From assembly GCF_900090045.1 (NCBI RefSeq), contig NC_041781.1, forward strand, positions 964,001 to 1,028,000: 64,000 nucleotides of DNA, read 5' to 3'. The notes beneath the pieces were generated by a model. It worked only from the letters and a program-made list of their open reading frames with translations, ran no database searches and was not told the origin of the DNA. Position numbers and translations under genes: made by a program. This DNA is from Plasmodium malariae. Its lineage: Eukaryota > Apicomplexa > Aconoidasida > Haemosporida > Plasmodiidae. This document shows, one piece after another, positions 1-10,688 of the stretch (position 1 is its first letter; every line of letters starts with the position of its first letter).

Positions 1-810
1 AATGATGAATCGAATGCACAAAAAAGGAGAAGTAAAAATTTAAGCTGTACATATATATATATGTGCATATATATGCGTATGCGCGCGTTTTAAAACTTCA
101 TTTTTTTTTTTTTTTTTTTTTTTTGTAAAATTGGTAATCCTTAGCAATAATTTTGCTATTTTTACTATTCGCTTTTTTAATTTATTTTTAGCAGTTTTAA
201 TTTATTTAATCAGTTATTTAAAAACAGATTTTTTTTTCTTTTTTTTATATAAAAACACATGACAAAAATATCGAATGTATAATGTATGTGGCAGTTAAAT
301 GCAAATTCATCAGCTTGTTATATACGTATTTATGTGCATAACGTATGCATAATAAACGTGTACCTGGCGCTTAGGTAAGCAATTGCGCTGATTGTCAAAC
401 GCGAAAGATGTTATATCAGTATGTATATATATAAGATACATATATATGTACATATATATGCATAACCATTTATGTATACCCATTTTTGTATACCCATTTA
501 TACATATTTCCATGAAAACACAACAAAAGTTATTCATTACTTTCCCGTGTGTTTTTTTATGGGAAAAAAAAACGTTTACAAATTAAAAAAAAAAAATGCC
601 ATAGTTGTACACAAAAAAAGGGTTTTCATACCACACGGATGTATAAATATCCACATACGAATACATGCATATAAATATATATAAATATATACACATAAAT
701 ACATATAAATATATACATATACATACATATAAATATATACATATAAATACATACATATAAATACATACATATAAATGCATACATATAAATACATACATAC
801 ATATAAATAC

Positions 811-854
<44 letters not shown>

Positions 855-1187
855 TTATAGACATAAACATACGTACGTATGAGCTTACTCCATGTACGTT
901 TATATCATGAACTGAAAAATTACTTTTTAAAAACATAACTGAAGATAGACTTTTAAAAAAAGATACAGAATAATAGAGAGGTGTGTACATTGCAAAATTT
1001 TAATGCATTTTAATAAACTAATATAATGAAAGCCTTTCTTTTTTTTTTTAAATTCTATTTTAAGTAAAAACTGTTTGTTTTAATCGGTAGTTTAAAAATA
1101 AGTATATATTCCCCCAGCTGTCTAGTATAGATATACTACGCGTTTCACTGCATATACGTGTGCTTATAACACCTGCACGTCGAGCGT
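1..1187. other. AT-rich intergenic sequence
   Basis: No credible coding sequence. It holds homopolymeric T tracts (about 101-124 and 231-246) and a degenerate ATACATATAA microsatellite at about 655-855, whose repeated unit creates spurious open frames rich in Tyr, Ile, Cys and Met. It lies 3' of the minus-strand glycosylase gene that ends at 1188, so its right edge should contain that gene's 3' UTR. Confidence 0.7.
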
Positions 1188-3695
1188 TCATTCAAACAAG
1201 TAACTAAATTTCTTCAATTCAGATGCGAAAAGAATTGTTTGTGCCCACCCGCAGTTTGGACCAAATAGATTTTTTAGCTTCGTATATAATTTTATGTATA
1301 AGGATGTTGTCAAAGCTTTTTTCTGAAGTTTTTGAGTATGTATAACAGTTGTCTGCCTTTTCATTTTTGAATTATCACAAAATTGGGAATTCTTTTTTTG
1401 GTTATTATTATTTGAGTGTTTTCCATTTTTTGCGTTATTTTTTTCCAGGATAATATTTTCTATTTTTCCAATTTGGTCAGTTTCGTTGTTTTTACCAATT
1501 TGGTCAATTTTGTCATTTTTGCCATTTTTGCCATTTTTTCCATTTTTGCCATTTTTTCCATTTTTGCCATTTTTTCCATTTTTGCCATTTTTTCCATTTT
1601 TGCCATTTTTTCCATTTTTGCCATTTTTGTCAGTGTTACTCAAAGAATGCGCGATTTTATCATCACCTATGATGTTTTTATAATATTTATAAATAATATC
1701 ATATATATGTGTATCTATAGGTATACAATCAAATTTGTTCAAACCGAATAGACAAATGCAGTTGGCTACTTTTAAGCCTATACCTGGAAATTGTATTAAT
1801 TTATTTATGCAATTTTTTGTTTTGTCTTCCTTTTTTAAATCTTCTATCCATTTTTCGCTGCCCATTTTTGTTAATATTTTTGCACTCTCTATAACATAAT
1901 TACTTCTGTAACCAAAACCTAAATTTCTTAAATCCTCTTCTTTTAATTTAGCTAATATTTGTATGCTTGGGAATTCATAAAAAGTAAACATTTTCATTCC
2001 TCTCTCTTCTTTTATCATTGTTTTTAAATTTTCATAAAATATTTTGTTATCATTATTTATAGAATTATTACCTCTACTTTGTCCCTTGTTTGATAGGGGT
2101 TTTTCCGCTTTAGTTTCTTCATCAGTATGATTGTTTCTCTGGAATTCTTTCTTCACCTTTAATTTTTGTTCTCTCAGTTTTTCATCTTTCAGCCTTTGCA
2201 AGTTTTCCTTCTGAATGCTTATACTTTGGTAGGCACGCTCTTCCGTGTTCATACTTTGGCAAGTGCGCTCTTCCACGTTTCCATTTTGACAATCCTTTTT
2301 TGTACCATAACGCTGCTCGGAATTTTCCCTCATGTCATACTTGTAATCCTGTGCACACTTCTCCTTATTTATCATTTTTATAATTATATCTTCGTTTTGA
2401 AATATAACAGTGGCAAGAAATTTTCCATAGCGTCTTTTCAAACAGTCAATCATCAAAGTTATCCTCGGAATGTTATTGTTTGTTGAGCACAAAAAGGAGA
2501 AAAAAGATTCAGTAGAATCCGTTTTTAATATCCTTAATCCTTTAATTTTATTAGTAATTTCGTTCATTCTTTTATCTTTTTTTCTCCAAATATCAACATG
2601 TTTGTTTAAAGGAAAATGCAAATTAAAGAAGTCATGTACATCCTGATAATAATTGCTTGAATAATCTTCTTTATATGTATTGCGTGTACTGTTCATATTC
2701 CCTTTTTCATTTTCTAACGGTAATATTTTATATCTATCATAAACACACTGATAAAATATATTGCTGTCTGTTTCTTTAAATAGATATATTTTTTTATTTA
2801 TTGTTCCTATATATGTGTTATATTCCACTTCACTAAAACAAAATTCTTGACCTATTAATAAGCAGTATCTTAACTGTAAATCATCTGCTTTAACATTTAG
2901 TAATTTCCAATTGTTCTCATAATTTTTTATAACATGGATGGACTCATCCACATGAATTAAATTTTTTCTTTCCCAATAATTCTTTGTGATACTTGAATGG
3001 GGATTACATATTTTGTTCTTCTCTTCTTTAATTCTTCTTTTGATATGTTTGTTATCCTTTTTTTTACCCACCTCTTTTTCAACATTTTTAGTACTTCCAA
3101 TATTATTAGTACTGCCAATATTATTAGTACTGCCAATATTATTAGTACCGCCAATATTATTAGTACTGCCAATATTATTAGTACTGCCAATATTATTAGT
3201 ACTGCCAATATTATTAGTACTGCCAATATTATTAGTACTGCCAATATTATTAGTACTGCCAATATTATTAGTACTGCCAATATTATTAGTACTGCCAATA
3301 TTATTAGTACTGCCAATATTATTAGTACTGCCAATATTATTAGTACTGCCAATATTATTAGTACTGCCAATATTATTAGTACTGCCAATATTATTAGTAC
3401 TGCCAATATTATTAGTACTGCCAATATTATTAGTACTGCCAATATTATTAGTACTGCCAATATTATTAATACTGCCAATATTATTAGTACTGCTAATGTA
3501 TGAACAGTTCATAATTTTTCCATTTGAACTTTTTTTTTTTTTTTTTTTCGTTATTTTATTTTCCACTTTTAAATTGTATTTCCTCTTTGTAATGGTACCC
3601 ATTTTATTTATTCCTATATGCTCAACTTTGTTGTTATGTTTACAAATATAAATATGCTTCATTAACAAAATCAAAAAAACATGACAAATTTTCAT
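1188..3695 (-). CDS. OGG1: 8-oxoguanine DNA glycosylase/AP lyase (OGG1) with large repeat insertions
   Basis: A single-exon 835-residue protein. OGG1 removes 8-oxoguanine opposite cytosine and nicks the abasic site in base-excision repair. The family order is visible: the N-terminal domain (residues about 255-470, including 'LIGQEFCF' and 'STNNNIPRITLMIDCL'), then 'YEFPSIQ', 'LRNLGFGYR' and the helix-hairpin-helix 'FPGIGLKVANCICLFGLNKF'. Catalytic Lys (about residue 641) and catalytic Asp ('PIDTHIYD', about 660) are both present and 19 residues apart, as in human K249/D268. The C-terminal helix 'LFGPNCGWAQTILFASELKK' ends the protein. The human enzyme has about 345 residues. The excess comes from an N-terminal extension with about 22 NNIGST units, a charged linker near 490-560 and a GKN-repeat block inside the catalytic domain. 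An internal Met (MGTITKR) could be the true start, giving nuclear versus organellar forms. Confidence 0.93.
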   Translation of the reverse strand: MKICHVFLILLMKHIYICKHNNKVEHIGINKMGTITKRKYNLKVENKITKKKKKKSSNGKIMNCSYISSTNNIGSINNIGSTNNIGSTNNIGSTNNIGSTNNIGSTNNIGSTNNIGSTNNIGSTNNIGSTNNIGSTNNIGSTNNIGSTNNIGSTNNIGSTNNIGSTNNIGSTNNIGSTNNIGGTNNIGSTNNIGSTNNIGSTKNVEKEVGKKKDNKHIKRRIKEEKNKICNPHSSITKNYWERKNLIHVDESIHVIKNYENNWKLLNVKADDLQLRYCLLIGQEFCFSEVEYNTYIGTINKKIYLFKETDSNIFYQCVYDRYKILPLENEKGNMNSTRNTYKEDYSSNYYQDVHDFFNLHFPLNKHVDIWRKKDKRMNEITNKIKGLRILKTDSTESFFSFLCSTNNNIPRITLMIDCLKRRYGKFLATVIFQNEDIIIKMINKEKCAQDYKYDMRENSEQRYGTKKDCQNGNVEERTCQSMNTEERAYQSISIQKENLQRLKDEKLREQKLKVKKEFQRNNHTDEETKAEKPLSNKGQSRGNNSINNDNKIFYENLKTMIKEERGMKMFTFYEFPSIQILAKLKEEDLRNLGFGYRSNYVIESAKILTKMGSEKWIEDLKKEDKTKNCINKLIQFPGIGLKVANCICLFGLNKFDCIPIDTHIYDIIYKYYKNIIGDDKIAHSLSNTDKNGKNGKNGKNGKNGKNGKNGKNGKNGKNGKNGKNGKNDKIDQIGKNNETDQIGKIENIILEKNNAKNGKHSNNNNQKKNSQFCDNSKMKRQTTVIHTQKLQKKALTTSLYIKLYTKLKNLFGPNCGWAQTILFASELKKFSYLFE
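1513..1636 (-). repeat. Coding microsatellite (Gly-Lys-Asn)n within OGG1
   Basis: A 9-18 bp repeat on the plus strand (TTTTTGCCATTTTTTCCA-like units) encodes a run of Asn-Gly-Lys on the minus strand. It is inserted between the helix-hairpin-helix/Asp element and the last conserved helix of OGG1, and the reading frame is kept throughout. Confidence 0.9.
3097..3492 (-). repeat. 18-bp coding minisatellite (NNIGST) in OGG1 N-terminus
   Basis: About 22 nearly identical copies of an 18-bp unit that contains ATTATTAGTACTGCCAAT on the plus strand. On the minus strand they encode NNIGST, with a few variants (NNIGSI and NNIGGT). Such uniformity suggests recent unequal crossing over or slippage. Copy number should vary between isolates. 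Confidence 0.95.
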
Positions 3696-3857
3696 TATCC
3701 TTTTGAAAGGAGCAATACACCTAACTATTATTTATTTTATATGCAATTTCATTTTTACGAAAAATGTTACAGGGGGCTAGAGTAAACCGGTGAGTGGGTA
3801 CTCGCATTTATGGGAAAGAAGTTGCGCAAAGTTAAATTATATGTGTATCTCTAAAAT

Positions 3858-3902
<45 letters not shown>

Positions 3903-4743
3903 TATGTATGCGAAAGGAAATATATATATTCATTTATATGCAGTATACATGAGCACATGTACACATTCGTTTGTGCGTACTCCCCTGTTCATTGACTTCG
4001 AGCTGTTTTACAAAATAGCAGCGTTATCTCTAAGTAAGGTCGAAAATATTTCTACTCATTAACTCCATTAGCTTTCTGAATAAATATTTTTTACCGCTTA
4101 AAAGATATCTGTAACCTCTTGAAAAAATTATTAACACAATTGTTCTAATATAATGAATAAAATTAAAAAAAAAAAATTTTGCGAACAAACGTGCTTTTCA
4201 TTAGTAAGGCACAAATATGTCTTACCTTTGAGCAAACATTTTTTGGAACCATGTAACATAAATTCAAAGTTGATTTTCGTAAAATGAAAATAGTATAATA
4301 CGACAAAATAAGCAAAACTATTATCGAAATATGGAAAAATTAAAACGTTCCTGCGTTTTTTGACAAATTATTTTTGGGCGTCCCCCTTATGATGATATCA
4401 TTCCGAAAATTTCACTTGATGTGCATATTATGTTATGCTTTATATTTTTGTAGGGCTATTTTTTTTCCCGTCCTTTTTTTTTTTTTTTTTTTTTTTTCGT
4501 TCTTTTTTGTTTTCTTTAGTTTTATACGCAATAGTGTATACTATTTTTAAGTACAATATACACTTGCGCAATTAACAGAAAATATGTTTAATTTTTTACT
4601 ATTTTGTGCTATATTTTTTTTTTTCTTTTATTTCTTCTATTTCTTTATTCATTTTCTTCCTCCCCTTTATGCAAAATACTTAAACTCCTTCAAAGCTAAG
4701 ATGTAGGTGATAAACTTCCAATACATTTACTTCTTCTAATACA

Positions 4744-4783
<40 letters not shown>

Positions 4784-4804
4784 TGCCAAACGAAAAAAGA
4801 AAAA
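3696..4804. other. Divergent intergenic region with TA and poly-T tracts
   Basis: It separates the minus-strand OGG1 start from the plus-strand membrane protein gene, so it should carry both promoters. Visible content is a (TA)n tract at about 3860-3898, T tracts at about 4478-4497, and a (TA)n followed by T18 just before the 4805 start. I see no gene in it. Confidence 0.6.
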
Positions 4805-5663
4805 ATGTTATATTTGGAAAAGTTAAACTCTTTTATAGAAAATAAGTATGCTTTGTCTAACTGGAAGAAGAAAAAATTTCTTTGGAGATATAGTTTATAT
4901 TTTAGTTTTTTTTACATATTACTGTTATGTGGAATGTCCTATACATTAATTGTTAGGCTTTTAATTTCAAGCGAAAGTTTTAGCAATCATTCATGTTCTA
5001 TATCTACCATTTTATTAGTGAAAAGAATGTATATGGTACTATTAACATTTATAATTTTAATGGGATTTTTGAATTTCTTCTTTTCTCGTTTAACATATTT
5101 ATATTCGAATTTTACAAATAGCGAATTTTTTAATTTAGGAATTTATTATAAAGTTGTGGGATTTTTAATAAAATACATTTCTTGGATTTTGTCCTTAATA
5201 TATATCTCTTGGATATCTTTTCTCATAATAAATATTATTACTGTCTTTTTTAACCCACAATTGTGGTGTAGCTTAAAGTATAATACTTATGGAATGGACG
5301 CAGTGAACAATTGCCTCTTAGCTAAAAATAAGGACACAGGTATACTTTTCCGTTCTTACATAATATGTATTTCCCCACTTGTGTTAGGAATACAAAGTTC
5401 ACCTATTGGCTAGGCACTATATATACTTAGCATGTGTTACTGTTATGTTTTGCTGCGTTATACTGTATATTTTACTACGTATTGCTGTCCTTTATTTTGA
5501 TTCATTCCATCCCGTATCATTACCTTTCATTATTTTTTCTCTTGTTTTTTTTTTTTTTTTTTCATTTTATTTCGTTTTATTATTATTTTTTTTTTTCAAT
5601 TTATTTCATTTTATTTCGTTTTAGTTATATTTTTTTAATATTCGTTTTATTTCATTTTATTAT

Positions 5664-5709
<46 letters not shown>

Positions 5710-5719
5710 CATTTAATTT

Positions 5720-5750
<31 letters not shown>

Positions 5751-6224
5751 CCTGCTTCCCCTCTCCCGCTGACTTTTTTCTAAGGGTGCGAAATTACAAA
5801 AGATGTAATTAATTTGAAGACAAAAGACAGTTGCAACGATTTTATTTTTTTAAAAGCACGAAGCTTTCTCTTTCTAGTGCGTTCTTCACCCAATGTAGTA
5901 TGTTCATTAAAAGATAAGAAATTATGTGATTCTTTTGTTGATTTTATAAAAAATAAACAAACTTCTTGGACATCCTTTCCAAATTGCGTCGGAAATGTAG
6001 ATGATTTCACAGAACAACATTTTTTAGATACTTCCGATATGAAAAGTGATGTTTACTTATTTTCAGTGTCTGTTGTTTTTTTCTGGTTTGTTACTACAGT
6101 TATATTATTTACACTATTTGTGGTTATAAAGGTAAACACACCTATAGATTCTTCTTTTATTCTCAATGAAGAGAGGTTAAATTTTTTTTTTAAATTTACC
6201 CGTATTCTGGACGTATGGAGATGA
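4805..6224 (+). CDS. Four-helix membrane protein A, two exons
   Basis: I resolve exon 1 as 4805-5339 and exon 2 as 5785-6224. The donor is ACAG/GTATAC, the acceptor TTCTAAG, and the split Gly codon is in phase, giving about 324 residues. Three hydrophobic segments sit in exon 1 (about residues 28-52, 73-93 and 120-147). A fourth lies near the C-terminus (about 270-293) and is followed by a short cytosolic tail ending RILDVWR. Between helices 3 and 4 is a region of about 120 residues with seven cysteines; an eighth lies between helices 1 and 2. All eight match the next gene downstream. I do not recognise a named family. The 445-bp intron is almost pure poly-T in its second half. The topology suggests a surface or organelle-membrane protein with a disulphide-bonded ectodomain; this is inference. 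Confidence 0.85.
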
Positions 6225-7344
6225 TGCTGTATTTCCATGAACTCTTACCTGTGTAATTTTTTTTTCTTCATTTTCATTAGAGAGGTGTAAGTATTTGTAA
6301 TGTGCATAAATACATGCGTGACTACATGCATAAGGATATACATATGTTCATACATGTGTGCATAAGTATAAGCCCATACCTACCACCTTTAAGCAAAATA
6401 AAAAAGTTTAATTTTTTCTTTTTCCTTTTTTCTTTATGTGACAGTAAAGTGTTACAAAAAAAAAATTTCTCATAAAGTCAAAATGTTACATATACCCTTT
6501 ATTACAATTTTTCTCTCTTTTATTTTATTTTTTTTTTTTTTGTAATTTGTTTTATACCACTTTTCATTGTTACAAATATTCACTTTAAGAGAAATTTATA
6601 AAATGTTCATTAACAATGTTTTTTCATATGATATACTGTTTTACCCAAATTGTAACTCGTTAAAATATGTTGTAAAATAGTTAAATCGTCTGTATATTTA
6701 TTTAATTTTGGCATATACACCTTTTTTTTTTTTTTTTTTCCTTCTGCTAATGTACGTATTTTTTTCCCAATAAATACATTGTTTCTCCAAGAAAAAGAAA
6801 AAGAAAAAAAAAAAAAAAAAATTTTATATAGTAAATATTTATTAACCTCATAAAACCCCCTTCGTTCAAACAATATTTGATTTAAAAAGTTTTACATTCG
6901 TGCAATCACTTATTTTATATAAAAAAATATACATATAATACTTGCTTACATGAACACTTTAAATGGGTTTAAAATAAAATAATTAAAATATTCACAAATA
7001 ATATTATGATAAAGCAAATTATACTATCCGTTTAATTATGCACAAATATGCACTAATCTGTTGCATTAAAAAAAACAGGGATTTTAGGTGCTTGTTGTAC
7101 ATGTGATTTTTATTTGTTACTTATTTTGGTGCGTGGATATGTGAAATTAATTTTTTACGCATATATTTTATGTAGAATTATTCTATTCTAAGCATGCAAA
7201 TTGTATCGATCTGTTTATTAAGTATACATGTTCATACGTTCCTTCTGATACGTCCTACTTATCTATTATTCCTCCATGTATCAGGATATTTTCTAGTTTT
7301 ATTGCTTAAATGGTAAAAAATATACATACATGCATACATACGTG

Positions 7345-7376
<32 letters not shown>

Positions 7377-7825
7377 AATACGTACCCATTCAACATTTTA
7401 TGCACCGTTGTAAAATAGGACTCATTACGTAAACGAAACATTTACATTGAAAGTTTGCTCTTTTTTTGAGACGCCAATTTTTGAGAATACCTAAATAGAT
7501 ACTCGTGGAAATACTGATAATATGGCAAATTATTATTTAGTACAAATATATCACAAAAAAAGCTTCGGAACTTACAGAGACTAAATTACGCGAAAAAAAA
7601 ATAAAAGACATTTACACATTAATAACAAGTCATTGAATAATTCCTCCTTATATCTTGGAGTTGTCTTGCGTGAAAACTCGAACTATAAAAAAAAAATTAT
7701 AAAATAAAAAAAAAATTAAAAATTAATAACGATAACTTTTAAGAGATAAGAAAAGATAGCTATTTATATATATATGTGTACATATATGTATATACACACA
7801 TACATACATATATATAATTTCCAAA
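6225..7825. other. Intergenic region between the tandem membrane protein genes
   Basis: AT-rich with T and A homopolymers (about 6524-6541, 6721-6739, 6799-6821) and a TATACATA microsatellite at about 7320-7380. No open frame here has coding character. It should contain the 3' UTR of membrane protein A and the promoter of membrane protein B. Confidence 0.6.
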
Positions 7826-8842
7826 ATGGATAAAACGAAAGGCAAAAAAACCAGAACAGCTCGAATAATTAAAAAATTTTATATAAACTGGAATCACAGA
7901 AGGCAGAGCTGGAGAATCAGTTTTTACTACAACTGTTTAGCAATTGTAACTGCAATTAATATCGTACTTAATTTGATATTTCAACAACTTATCAAGTCTT
8001 TCAATTTCTTTATAAATTACTCATGTGAATATGAACATATTAATTTTATATTAACAGATTTATTAATTTTTCTTATTTTGACTAGCTTTATTACCATTTT
8101 CGCCTTTTTTTTATCAAGAATATGTTCACTGCTTTCAAATTTTACAATCAATGATTTTATGTCCCTAGGAAAATGGACTGAAAGAATAGGATGCACTGTT
8201 AAATGGTTTCCTTGGTTATTAGCAATCCTACTTATATTATGGTTTATTTTAAATGTATTTAATTTAATTACTATATATGTTACCCCAAATTGGTGGTGCA
8301 AAAGACGTTTAAACGACTTAGCGACACATGTGGTTAACAACTGCCGAATGTTTGAAGGTAGAACTGCAGCATGTACAAATGATATGCAAGAACTTAGTGG
8401 TAGTACTAATATAAGCAATATTCGAAAATGCAATGATCTAGATTATCTAAAAAACCATAATTATTTTACGTTCATCCCTGATTTGGATAATAAAAATTAT
8501 ATGCAATGCACTTTCAATAATATTAATATTTGTACATTATACAGAAATTTAAGGAACAACAAACAAATAATGGAAAAAGCTGAAAGTTTTAAAATAGAAG
8601 GATGTTTACAAAATCCTCCATCAGAAATTCAAGAATTTTATGTTAATAATATCGAAATTAGTGATTTATATAAATATTCTCAAATATTTACTGTTGGAAG
8701 TAATGTTACTTTTTTTCTTCTTATATTCTTTTTCTATTTTGTAAAACGTACAACACAATTTGATGGATTGTTTTATCAATCTATAGATAGTTCCGATATA
8801 TATATATTACGCATTCTACGACCTTTAACCCCATGGACCTGA
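7826..8842 (+). CDS. Four-helix membrane protein B, single exon
   Basis: A 338-residue protein with a basic N-terminus (MDKTKGKKTRTAR) and hydrophobic segments at about 36-60, 73-97, 129-153 and 288-312. A cysteine-containing region of about 135 residues lies between helices 3 and 4. It aligns by eye with membrane protein A upstream: SC in the first loop, then WWC, VVNNC, AC, KC, QC, IC and GC against A's LWC, AVNNC, GC, SC, VC, LC and NC. The tail RILRPLTPW resembles A's RILDVW. The pair therefore looks like an old tandem duplication, with the intron present only in A. Function is unknown. Tetraspanins share the four-helix, large-second-loop plan, but the CCG hallmark is absent, so I do not assign that family. 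Confidence 0.88.
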   Translation: MDKTKGKKTRTARIIKKFYINWNHRRQSWRISFYYNCLAIVTAINIVLNLIFQQLIKSFNFFINYSCEYEHINFILTDLLIFLILTSFITIFAFFLSRICSLLSNFTINDFMSLGKWTERIGCTVKWFPWLLAILLILWFILNVFNLITIYVTPNWWCKRRLNDLATHVVNNCRMFEGRTAACTNDMQELSGSTNISNIRKCNDLDYLKNHNYFTFIPDLDNKNYMQCTFNNINICTLYRNLRNNKQIMEKAESFKIEGCLQNPPSEIQEFYVNNIEISDLYKYSQIFTVGSNVTFFLLIFFFYFVKRTTQFDGLFYQSIDSSDIYILRILRPLTPWT

Positions 8843-10688
8843 AGACTGATTTTTATTATTTCCATTTTTAGATCTAATTATATAATGAGAATATCCCCAA
8901 TTGTTGTGTATACATGGGAATATATTTTTATAAAGATAGGAACATACACAAAGGAATAAGTATATTAAAGTAATTAATGTGTCCCATCTTTTTTCTTTAT
9001 GAAGACAACGATTGTTATTAAACTTTTGTGCATGTGTAAAGATATTTCCTATATGTTTTATTTTGTGAAAGTATAATACATTTTTGCGGTTTTTTGATAA
9101 TAATTTGGATTAAAATTTTATTAATCCTTTTAAGTGAAAGAGGTAAGAAAAACAAAAATGTATACCCAATTAGTCCTAGAAATATTTTATGCAAAAGTAG
9201 GTACACTATGAAATAATTAAATTTTTGATAAAGGTGAAGAGATAGCGATATTTTTCTTCCATTCATTTAATTTTTCATGATACGTATGGCGCAACCATGT
9301 TGTGAGATTTTTATGTCAACAAAAAATTCTTTAAAAAAAAAAAAAAAATCCTATGTAAAATTTAATTTTTTAAATAGACACAATAGTGTATTGGATGAAT
9401 AAATCTTACTAATGGAGAGCTTTATGTTTTAGAGCTTTATCATATTTACACATATACTTTATTTTTCCATTTTATTTTATAATATTATTATTTTTTTTTA
9501 TTAATTTTCTTTTTTATTTTCTTTTATTATTTTTATTTATTATTATTTTTTTTTTTTTTCCATTTATATGTATATTTTGGCTATTTTCTATATTTTAGCT
9601 TCTTTTTAATTAATTTATGAATAATTCATATTTTATAATTACATAAAAAAATAAGAACAATTTCATATAATATTTGTGAAGAATATAATGCATTAAAATT
9701 TCTGCATAGTTTTTTTTTTTTTAATTTTCTTAAGGTTGTTATTAGCAGTTATAGAGTAAAATACACAGCTTAGTGTTAACCTGCTAGCGACAGCTGTATT
9801 TATTAAATAATAAGAATAATAACAACGCTTATCATTTTATATATGTTACAACTTTTTAGAGTTATTGATATTATTGCTTTTTTAAAAAAAAAAAAAAAAA
9901 AAAAATAGCTATTTATGCTGAATTGATAATAAAAAACTGAATTAATTTAAAAATTATATGAGCAGTAATATATTTTTTGCTTGTCTCTTTTAACTTTTTA
10001 TTGCCTGTTCATATAAACATATATACAAATATGTGTGTGGGTGTATGTATGAATGTATTTATGTGCTTGAAATAAATTTTTTTTGAACGTAAGTTTATTT
10101 AAAGAATTTTTTCTCCATATTCGTTTTATTTAATTCTTTTAAAAGGATAGATTACGAAAGAGTCTTTAAAAATTTCGGAAAGTTTTACAACACACTTTTA
10201 ATCGAAATTCCAAATAAAAAAAAAAAAAATAAAAAGATGACAAATTATTACAAAATATAAGTGCATGAAACGGTAAGAAGTTGTTTTGCTCTTTTTTTTT
10301 TTTTTTTTTTTTTTGTTAATACCCTTTAAATCTCATTAGGACATCTGAGTATTTGAGTAGCTCCACTTAGATATTGTCCATTAAATAAACTTGTTATATG
10401 ACGTTTATTCAGATAGCCATTTTGTTTTCTCAACAATAGTTAGTAGTTATTAAAAATATACCAATTATTCCTATTAATAAAAAAAAAAAAAAAATTCAGG
10501 ACTGATATAGGCATACTTTACAAAACATTTTTAGATATGAATTGCAACTAAGGAAAAGAATTCATATGATTACCTATAACACTAAACACACAGAAAAAAC
10601 TACACATCAGAACTGCAACATAGAAATTTGTAAGATTATACACATAAATAACTAAACGGATAATAGTGTAAGCTTCGTACAAAAGAAT
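8843..10688. other. AT-rich intergenic sequence
   Basis: Mostly T-rich and A-rich tracts (about 9335-9348, 9550-9560, 9883-9904, 10291-10314). No RNA gene or coding exon could be recognised. The last 200 bp are the probable 5' UTR of the 1641-residue gene. Confidence 0.55.

Noticed and set aside
576..990. Open frames of 70-135 codons on the minus strand, rich in Tyr, Met, Ile and Cys
   Set aside because: They arise from an ATACATATAA microsatellite and are open in several frames at once; no coding composition.
2957..3651. Long frames of Leu/Val/Ile or Ile-Ser-Thr-Ala-Asn repeats opposite and alongside OGG1
   Set aside because: Shadow frames of the 18-bp NNIGST minisatellite; the OGG1 frame is the only one flanked by conserved sequence.
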